In this document: positions 9,801-14,672 of the stretch, one piece after another
Layout: each line of letters opens with the position of its first letter
Position numbering within the stretch: the stretch's first letter is position 1
Assembly (NCBI GenBank): GCA_016845285.1
Contig: JAERSX010000116.1
Location: 1-14,672 of the forward strand
Length of the DNA stretch: 14,672 nt
Origin: Deltaproteobacteria bacterium
GTDB taxonomy: Bacteria; Myxococcota_A; UBA796; UBA2385
Direction of reading: 5' to 3'
The notes under the pieces: model-generated
Database searches by the model: none
Told to the model about the DNA's origin: nothing
Seen by the model: only the letters and a program-made list of their open reading frames with translations
Translations under genes and position numbers: made by a program

Positions 9801-10760
9801 TCAGAACAGGCCGAGCTCCGTGAGCCGCTCGCGCAAGAAGGCATACCCGGTGATGTCCGGGGGCGGCTCCCCGAAGCCGTCTCCCCGACACGAGTCCAGC
9901 ACCCGGAGCACCGAGTCCGGACGGGGGTGCACGAAGAACGGCAGGCTGTAGCGAGCCTCGCTCGTGTCATCGGAGTTGACCACGCGGTGGGTGGTGGCTG
10001 GGATGAGCCCGTTGGTCACCCGGTGGAGCATGTCGCCGGCATCGACCACGATCTCACCAGGCTGAGCGTTGACGGCCATCCAGGTTCCGTCGCGGGTGAG
10101 CAGCTCCAGCCCCGACGTCGTGGCCGTGATGAGCAGCGTGATGAAGTTGATGTCCTCGTGCGCACTCGCCCGCACGGCCCCCTTGGGCACCATGCCGCTC
10201 TCCAGAGCCGGGTAGTGCAGCGCCCGAAGGATGGTGTTGCCGTGGCGGGTCATGGCGGTGAACACGTCATCGCGCTGCCCGAGGTACCGAGCCAGCGCCA
10301 GGAGCAGCACCTCAGAGCAGTCCTCCAGCGCGAAGTACAGCTCGAGCATGGCGCGGCGGAAGGCCGGAACCTCCTCGGGCCAGAGGTTGGGCGGGTAGAC
10401 CGGCCGCAGGGGGTGACCGGACGGGAGCTCACGGCCCACGTGCCAGAACTCCTTGAGGTCGGGCAGGGGGTTGTCCCGGGCGTGTTCACCGCCGAACGGG
10501 GTGTAGCCCCGCTCCCCCCCGCCACCGTCCACGAAGTAGCGGCGCTTCGACTCCTCGGGCTGACCAAAGAGCGCGGCTGCGGCCTCGTAGGCGGGCTCCG
10601 TCAGCGCCCCGTCGATGCCGTGCCCGGTGACCCGCACGAAGCCGAGGTCCTTGATGGCATCACCAAGGGACTGGATGAAGTCGACCTGGGCGTCGGGACC
10701 ACCGCGTGTGAAGTCGTCGAGATCGACCAAGGGGACGCCGGTTGCGCCACCGCGAGACAT
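9801..10760 (-). CDS. 2-oxoglutarate/Fe(II)-dependent oxygenase, isopenicillin N synthase-like
   Basis: This is a cytoplasmic non-haem iron oxygenase of 319 aa of the IPNS/flavonol-synthase-like fold. Such enzymes couple oxidation of a small molecule to decarboxylation of 2-oxoglutarate. The N-terminal domain has VPLVDLDDF and GFVRVTGHGID, as in the DIOX_N region. The jelly-roll core carries the facial triad His201-x-Asp203 (AHEDINFITLL) and His258 (THRVVN), plus Arg270-x-Ser272 (RYSLPFF), which normally binds the 2-oxoglutarate carboxylate. All key residues are present, so it should be active. The substrate cannot be told from sequence. The ATG at 10760 has GGAGG four bases upstream. It is the last of four leftward genes, 48 bases after the FG-GAP lipoprotein, and its ribosome binding site falls in the 3' arm of an inverted repeat (see 10765-10799). 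Confidence 0.9.
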   Translation of the reverse strand: MSRGGATGVPLVDLDDFTRGGPDAQVDFIQSLGDAIKDLGFVRVTGHGIDGALTEPAYEAAAALFGQPEESKRRYFVDGGGGERGYTPFGGEHARDNPLPDLKEFWHVGRELPSGHPLRPVYPPNLWPEEVPAFRRAMLELYFALEDCSEVLLLALARYLGQRDDVFTAMTRHGNTILRALHYPALESGMVPKGAVRASAHEDINFITLLITATTSGLELLTRDGTWMAVNAQPGEIVVDAGDMLHRVTNGLIPATTHRVVNSDDTSEARYSLPFFVHPRPDSVLRVLDSCRGDGFGEPPPDITGYAFLRERLTELGLF

Positions 10761-10764
10761 GGGG

Positions 10765-10799
10765 CCTCCACGACAGGCGCGCGGCGTAACGGGTGGAGG
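10765..10799 (-). promoter_or_regulatory. Inverted repeat covering the oxygenase ribosome binding site
   Basis: On the leftward mRNA CCTCCAC (10799-10793) can pair perfectly over 7 bp with GTGGAGG (10771-10765), across a 21-base loop. The GGAGG of the 3' arm is the Shine-Dalgarno of the oxygenase gene, four bases before its ATG. A second CCTCC lies just upstream of the 5' arm (10807-10803), so two alternative anti-Shine-Dalgarno partners exist. There is no T tract, which argues against an intrinsic terminator. It may lower or tune translation of the oxygenase; chance pairing in GC-rich DNA is possible. Confidence 0.4.
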
Positions 10800-10808
10800 G
10801 GGAGGTGT

Positions 10809-12203
10809 TCAAGGCCGCTGGTACAGCCGATTGCCGCTCCCCTTGGTCCAGTCGCTCACCGCAAAGTCCCGTGCGACAGGTTCCAAGTACCGGACCGTGA
10901 GGTCCCCCGGTCCGGAGGCATACCCGGCGCCGGCAACCCCACCGGTGACCTCGAGGACCCGGCCCCTGCCCGGAATGGCCAGCAAGCCCTCACCGGAGAC
11001 CTCTGCCTCGCTCCAGTGGGAGCCATCCACGTCGGCCCAGCCAAATGCTTCGACCACGATGTCGTCGACCTCAGACGTCCAGGAGGGCTCAGCCTCCAGT
11101 CCATCCTCGCCCTGGAGATAGACACGGGCCGCCCCCCACCAGGCACCCGCGAGCAGGTCGAGGGCCCCGTCGCCGTCGATGTCTTCGAGGCTCACACCGG
11201 ATTGGTAGTCGCTGCCGTCAGCCGACGTCCAGCAGACCTCGAGTGCCGCGCCACAGTAGAGGCGCACCACACCGGCGCCGCCCTTCTGATCGTTGTCGCT
11301 GATGACGAGGTCCATCAGCCCATCGCCGTCGACGTCCCCCCAGTCCACGGTGTTGCCCTCGAAGCCCTCGGCGGGAGCCTCCCAGTCGGGCTCCGCCGAC
11401 AGGCCGTCGGGGCTGCCCAGGTAGAGCGCGTGAGGATCGTCCTCGTTGGCGAAGACGAGGTCGAGCTTCCCGTCGTCGTCGACGTCCACCCAGGCCACGT
11501 CCATGCTGTGGCGGTCCCGCTCGGTCGTCCAGCTCGGATCGGTGCCGAAGTCACCGCCTCCGTCGTTGTCGAAGACCAGCGACAGGTCTGGCTCCGCCTT
11601 GTAGGGCTCGCCCACGGCCACTGCGAGGTCGAGGTCTCCGTCGTTGTCGTGGTCACCAAGGGCGTTGCTGAAGGAGTAGAAGCCACTGGCCTCCCAGACC
11701 GGCGACTCCTGCAGCACACCGGCATCGTTGAGGTAGACCTGCACCCCACCGGGCTCGCTCCAGCTGTCGTCGCCGAGGAAGCGACTCACCGCCACGTCCG
11801 GCCAGCCGTCGCCGTTCACGTCTCCAATGGAGAGGTGGCCGAAGTAGTGCTCGGCGCCGCTCTGCTGATCCGGCTCGGCGGGCAACAACCCATCCTGGTT
11901 GAGGTAGACGACCACACGGCCCGGGTCGATGTCGTTGCCGTAGGCCACCACCAGATCGGGGTCCCCATCGCCGTCCCAGTCGGCCCAGCCCAGACCGGTG
12001 GCCACGCCTCGGTCCTCGCTCACCCACGTGGCGACAGGATCGACCATGGGCCACACCTCTGCGGGTGGCTCCCCGGTGTCTCCACCGGTGTCACCGTCGG
12101 ACGAGCCGCCGGTGTCGGGTGCGGTGTCGTCGACGGCACCCGTGCCGTCGAGGCCGACGGGCTCCGGGGTGCAGGCCAGGGTGAGCAGCAGCAGCATGGG
12201 CAC
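10809..12203 (-). CDS. FG-GAP/VCBS seven-bladed beta-propeller lipoprotein
   Basis: This is a predicted exported lipoprotein of 464 aa, probably at the outer membrane. The start is MPMLLLLTLAC with lipobox LTLAC and Cys11, then an acidic Asp/Thr/Gly linker to about residue 50. From Asp75 to about Asp391 there are seven FG-GAP repeats, each with a calcium-loop motif: DWDGDGDPD, DVNGDGWPD, DHDNDGDLD, DVDDDGKLD, DVDGDGLMD, DIDGDGALD and a degenerate DVDGSHWSE. Seven blades match a closed integrin-like propeller, usually a ligand or protein-binding platform. No catalytic domain is seen. The GTG at 12203 and ATG at 12197 are the only nearby standard starts; both give an unusually short signal without a basic residue, and neither has a clear ribosome binding site. 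It lies 11 bases after the racemase gene, so coupling is likely. Confidence 0.85.
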   Translation of the reverse strand: MPMLLLLTLACTPEPVGLDGTGAVDDTAPDTGGSSDGDTGGDTGEPPAEVWPMVDPVATWVSEDRGVATGLGWADWDGDGDPDLVVAYGNDIDPGRVVVYLNQDGLLPAEPDQQSGAEHYFGHLSIGDVNGDGWPDVAVSRFLGDDSWSEPGGVQVYLNDAGVLQESPVWEASGFYSFSNALGDHDNDGDLDLAVAVGEPYKAEPDLSLVFDNDGGGDFGTDPSWTTERDRHSMDVAWVDVDDDGKLDLVFANEDDPHALYLGSPDGLSAEPDWEAPAEGFEGNTVDWGDVDGDGLMDLVISDNDQKGGAGVVRLYCGAALEVCWTSADGSDYQSGVSLEDIDGDGALDLLAGAWWGAARVYLQGEDGLEAEPSWTSEVDDIVVEAFGWADVDGSHWSEAEVSGEGLLAIPGRGRVLEVTGGVAGAGYASGPGDLTVRYLEPVARDFAVSDWTKGSGNRLYQRP

Positions 12204-12214
12204 AGCGTAGCGAG

Positions 12215-12910
12215 CTATCGCATGGTGTGCCGCACCAGAGCATCTGCGAGGAGGGCGGTGGGGTCGAGGAAGCGGGCAGCCTCCGAGTGCGGGTCCGCAG
12301 CGACGACCAGGGGGAGCTCGGTGCATGCGAGCACGACGGTGGACGCGTCGATGTCTGCAAGGAGAGCCCGCCATCGCGGCACACAGGCCGCAGCCCCCAG
12401 GCGCTTGATGTCGTAGATCAGCTCGTGGAGCGCGACCTGAGCGGCTGCATCCGGGAGCTCCAGCTCCCCCACGACTCCACGGAGCGGGGTGTACGCAGAC
12501 CACGGGCCGTCGAGGTCCATCGTGGTGCGACTGCCCAGCAGGGCGACCCGGTCTCGGCTCGCGCAGGCGGCCGTCGTCAGCTCGACCATGGAGACGAAGG
12601 TGGCCGGGCGACCCGCCCGGGCCAGGTCGTCCGCGTAGACATGCAGGGTGTTGCAGGCCACGCCGAAGACGCTGCAGGCAGCCCCGAGCTCAGCGCACGC
12701 CGCGACCATCGTCTCGTGTACGGCCTCGTGGTGCACCTCGAGATCCATGGACCATCCCAAGGCTGGTACCGAGTGGATCACCACGGCGGGCGCGTCCACA
12801 TCTCCCCGGAAGTCCGCAGGGCCGCGAAGTCGCTTGTTGGCTGCCAGCACCTTGGCCCAGAGGTCGAGCCCCGCGTCGGGCCCGCTGCCCGTGAGGATCC
12901 CGATTCGCAC
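12215..12910 (-). CDS. Aspartate/glutamate racemase family protein
   Basis: Members of this PLP-independent family use two cysteines to remove and return the alpha proton of an amino acid. The product is 231 aa, typical of the family, with no signal peptide, so it is cytoplasmic. It opens with the strand and loop RIGILTGSGPDAG. Both catalytic cysteines are present: Cys86 in VACNTLH and Cys196 in LACTELP, the paired arrangement expected of a working racemase. Substrate (Asp, Glu, another amino acid, or a hydantoin-like compound) cannot be assigned. The GTG at 12910 is preferred: AGGA sits four bases upstream, and the protein then begins at the first conserved strand; the longer frame to 13036 would run into the SOD gene. 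It starts 26 bases after the SOD stop and ends 11 bases before the lipoprotein start, so it lies inside the four-gene leftward cluster. Confidence 0.87.
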   Translation of the reverse strand: MRIGILTGSGPDAGLDLWAKVLAANKRLRGPADFRGDVDAPAVVIHSVPALGWSMDLEVHHEAVHETMVAACAELGAACSVFGVACNTLHVYADDLARAGRPATFVSMVELTTAACASRDRVALLGSRTTMDLDGPWSAYTPLRGVVGELELPDAAAQVALHELIYDIKRLGAAACVPRWRALLADIDASTVVLACTELPLVVAADPHSEAARFLDPTALLADALVRHTMR

Positions 12911-12936
12911 GGGATCCTGGATGGCACCCCGATGGC

Positions 12937-13509
12937 TCAGCGCGTCGCGACCGTGGACCAGTCCACGAGCTCCCAGAAGGCTGCGATGTACGCACCGCGA
13001 TCGTTGCGTCGGTCGATGTAGTAGGCGTGTTCCCACACGTCACAGGTCAGCAGCGGAGTCTCGCCATGCGCCAGAGGTGTGTCGGCGTCGTGGGTGTCCC
13101 GGATCTCCAGGGTCCCGTCCGCCGTGCGGACCAGCCAGGCCCAGCCACTCCCGAAGTGTCCACCGGCAGCAGCGGTGAAGGCCGACTGGAAGGCCGCGAA
13201 GCTGCCCCAGCGGGCCTCGATGGCGGCAGCGAGCTCGCCACCGGGGCTGCCCCCGCCCGCAGGCGAGAGGCAGTGCCAGTAGAAGTCGTGGTTCCAGGCC
13301 TGAGCGGCCAGGTTGAACAGCTTGCCGGAGGTGGTCTTGACGAGCTCCTCCAGAGACTTGTCGTCGTCGGGCGTGCCGGCCACGGCTGCATTCAGCTTCT
13401 TGACGTAGCCCAGGTGGTGCTTTCCGAAGTGGAACTCCAGGGTCTCCGAAGAGATGTGGGGAGTCAATGCGTCGGTCGCGTAGGGCAGCTTCGGGGTGGG
13501 AATGGCCAC
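12937..13509 (-). CDS. sodB: Superoxide dismutase, iron type
   Basis: The enzyme converts superoxide to oxygen and hydrogen peroxide. With the GTG start at 13509 it has 190 aa (E. coli SodB 193). The metal ligands are His27 (FHFGKHH), His74 (QAWNHDFYW), Asp157 and His161 (DVWEHAYYID), and the active-site Tyr35 is present. The AAQAWNH context with Gln70 is the Fe-type signature; Mn enzymes have Gly there and Gln near residue 146. Metal choice from sequence is not absolute, since cambialistic enzymes exist. No signal peptide is seen, so it is cytoplasmic. AAGGAGG four bases before the GTG decides the start over the in-frame ATG at 13536. It is the first gene of the leftward cluster and diverges from the HD hydrolase across 142 bases, where its promoter must lie. 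Confidence 0.95.
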   Translation of the reverse strand: MAIPTPKLPYATDALTPHISSETLEFHFGKHHLGYVKKLNAAVAGTPDDDKSLEELVKTTSGKLFNLAAQAWNHDFYWHCLSPAGGGSPGGELAAAIEARWGSFAAFQSAFTAAAGGHFGSGWAWLVRTADGTLEIRDTHDADTPLAHGETPLLTCDVWEHAYYIDRRNDRGAYIAAFWELVDWSTVATR

Positions 13510-13651
13510 GGGGCCTCCTTCGTTGGTCGTACTCTTCATTCGCACGCACCAGGGGCTTCGGCGAGCACCCCGTCGGTAGATTGACGCGCGGTCCATTCAT
13601 CGACACCAACGGCAGCCAAGACTGGAATCCTGGCAGCGGATATCCCACGTC
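13510..13651. other. Divergent intergenic region, SOD / HD hydrolase
   Basis: These 142 bases should hold both divergent promoters. A TTGACG at 13581-13586 on the + strand resembles a -35 element, but no good -10 lies 16-18 bases downstream, so I do not call a promoter. No Fur-box-like 19-bp palindrome or other operator is evident by eye. Confidence 0.4.
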
Positions 13652-14344
13652 ATGCAGCTCCTCGATACCCCTCGCCTCGAAGCCCTCTGGTCCCAGGTCG
13701 CTCCCCGGCTGGCCGGAGACGACCTCTCCCACGACGCCGACCACGTCCTACGCGTGACCCGCTGGGCGGTTCGCCTGGCCCGCGAGCAGGGGCTGTCCAC
13801 CGAGCTCGCGTGCGCCGCAGGCCTGGTCCACGATCTCGTAAACGTGCCCAAGGAGTCCGCCGATCGTCCCCTGGGCAGCGAGCTGAGCGCCGTGGCCGGC
13901 AAGGAGCTGCTCACCGAGGCCGGGTTCACGGACGCCGAGGTGGCCAACGTGGTCGATGCCGTGCGTACCTGCTCCTGGTCCCGTGGACTCGCGCCAGCAA
14001 GCCCCCTGGGGGCCGTGCTCCAAGATGCCGATCGCCTCGATGCGATCGGCGCAATCGGAATCGCCCGAAACTTTGCCTGCGCCCAGGCCATGGTGGCCCG
14101 GGGCTCGCCAGGCCGTCTCTACCACCCGACCGACCCCGCAGGTGAGGCCGATCGTCCCCTCGACGACGTGGCCTTCGCCGCCGATCACTACCGCAGAAAG
14201 CTGCTCCGTCTCGCGGCGTCCATGCACTCCGAGACCGCCCGCGCCGAGGCCGCCCGGCGCCACGCCTTCATGGAGGCCTTCCTCCACGAGCTCGTGGAAG
14301 AAGCACGCTCCGTCGCCCACTCCGAGGCGCCGACCGCCGGCTGA
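13652..14344 (+). CDS. HD-domain phosphohydrolase
   Basis: This is a metal-dependent phosphohydrolase of 230 aa, similar in layout to the YedJ-type HD proteins that act on nucleotides or small phosphoesters; the true substrate is unknown. Motifs in order: SHDADHVLRV with His31, LVHDLVNVP with the His60-Asp61 doublet, and LQDADRLDAIGAIG with Asp125, giving the complete HD metal-binding set. The rest is helical, with a long Ala/Arg-rich C-terminal helix ending ELVEEARS. There is no signal peptide or RelA/SpoT, GGDEF or response-regulator partner domain, so it is a stand-alone cytoplasmic enzyme. The ATG at 13652 begins just before the first helix; its ribosome binding site is weak. It diverges from sodB and is followed after 45 bases by a lipoprotein gene on the same strand. 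Confidence 0.88.
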   Translation: MQLLDTPRLEALWSQVAPRLAGDDLSHDADHVLRVTRWAVRLAREQGLSTELACAAGLVHDLVNVPKESADRPLGSELSAVAGKELLTEAGFTDAEVANVVDAVRTCSWSRGLAPASPLGAVLQDADRLDAIGAIGIARNFACAQAMVARGSPGRLYHPTDPAGEADRPLDDVAFAADHYRRKLLRLAASMHSETARAEAARRHAFMEAFLHELVEEARSVAHSEAPTAG

Positions 14345-14389
14345 AGGCCAGGTGGGCAGGCTATGGTGCGGGCGCGCATCGGAGCCCCC

Positions 14390-14672
14390 ATGTCCGCCCC
14401 TCTCCTGCCCCATCGGTACGGCGTCCTCGTCGCCCTCGTGCTCTCCCTGACCGCCTGCGGCAGCGTGTCCGAGCAGGCCTTTCCAGACAACGACAAAGAC
14501 GGCTTCGACCAGCGCACCGACTGCGACGACACCGACCCGGCCATTCATCCCGAGGCCGACGAGGTCTGCGACGAGGTCGACAACGACTGCGACGAGCTCG
14601 TGGACGTGGACGACAACGACATCGTCGATGCAGGCACCTGGTACGCCGACGAGGACGGCGATGGGTATGGGG
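14390..14672 (+). CDS. MopE-like putative metal-binding-motif lipoprotein (partial)
   Basis: The gene runs off the right edge; only 94 codons are visible and no stop occurs. The ATG at 14390 has GGAG five bases upstream. The signal peptide MSAPLLPHRYGVLVALVLSL ends in lipobox LTAC with Cys23. The mature part has DNDKDGFDQRTDCDDTDP, IHPEADEVCDEVDNDCDE and YADEDGDGYG, the hallmark pattern of the MopE-type putative metal-binding motif, in which Asp-rich loops and paired Cys repeat many times. Such proteins are exported, bind calcium or copper, and are very common in myxobacteria. The full length and any C-terminal domain are unknown. A TATGGT at 14362-14367 could be a -10 element. It lies 45 bases after the HD hydrolase gene. 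Confidence 0.85.
   Translation, partial: MSAPLLPHRYGVLVALVLSLTACGSVSEQAFPDNDKDGFDQRTDCDDTDPAIHPEADEVCDEVDNDCDELVDVDDNDIVDAGTWYADEDGDGYG

Noticed and set aside
9927..12416. 829-codon ORF on the + strand opposite the oxygenase and FG-GAP genes
   Set aside because: It is antisense to two well-supported genes. Its Val/Gly/His-rich product without domains is typical of the mirror frame of GC-rich coding DNA.
12227..13021. 264-codon ORF on the + strand opposite the racemase
   Set aside because: Antisense to a gene with both catalytic cysteines; its composition is shadow-like.

Overview
The window is high-GC chromosomal DNA (strong G/C preference at third codon positions) that looks like a myxobacterium or a close relative (Myxococcota, formerly Deltaproteobacteria). 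The clues are several Cys-anchored lipoproteins with acidic Asp/Thr/Gly linkers, PKD and FG-GAP surface proteins, a MopE-type calcium-motif lipoprotein, and a clpS-clpA pair. The lineage is inferred from gene content; there is no rRNA or marker gene. I found no tRNA, rRNA, CRISPR array, insertion sequence or phage gene.

Layout. 215-3391 (+): the N-degron adaptor ClpS, the AAA+ unfoldase ClpA four bases later, then a small Cys-rich lipoprotein. 3425-5158 (-): a convergent large lipoprotein with an Ig-like domain, three PKD repeats and a C-terminal cytochrome-like module whose haem motif is CX3CH rather than CXXCH. 5292-5674 (+): a 69-codon ORF that reads as the two ends of an aldo/keto reductase joined in frame, then a 49-codon leader-like ORF with a strong ribosome binding site. 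5687-9794 (+): a membrane-anchored SGNH/GDSL hydrolase with a helical N-terminal domain, overlapping acetoacetyl-CoA synthetase by 11 bases. 9801-13509 (-): four same-strand genes, read 13509 to 9801: iron superoxide dismutase, Asp/Glu-racemase family protein, FG-GAP beta-propeller lipoprotein, and 2-oxoglutarate/Fe(II) oxygenase. 13652-14672 (+): an HD-domain phosphohydrolase and the start of a MopE-like lipoprotein that runs off the window.

Working together. ClpS and ClpA should deliver N-degron substrates to ClpP, encoded elsewhere. The SOD, racemase, lipoprotein and oxygenase genes are close enough to share a transcript, but no common pathway is obvious. The oxygenase start lies just after a hairpin that would hide its ribosome binding site. 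Four lipidated proteins in 15 kb suggest a locus rich in cell-envelope functions.

Most of the window is ordinary housekeeping and envelope genes. The items most worth a second look are the collapsed aldo/keto reductase, the in-frame TGA between the leader ORF and the SGNH hydrolase, the CX3CH PKD lipoprotein, and the putative translational hairpin. I did not find a clear new multi-gene system.
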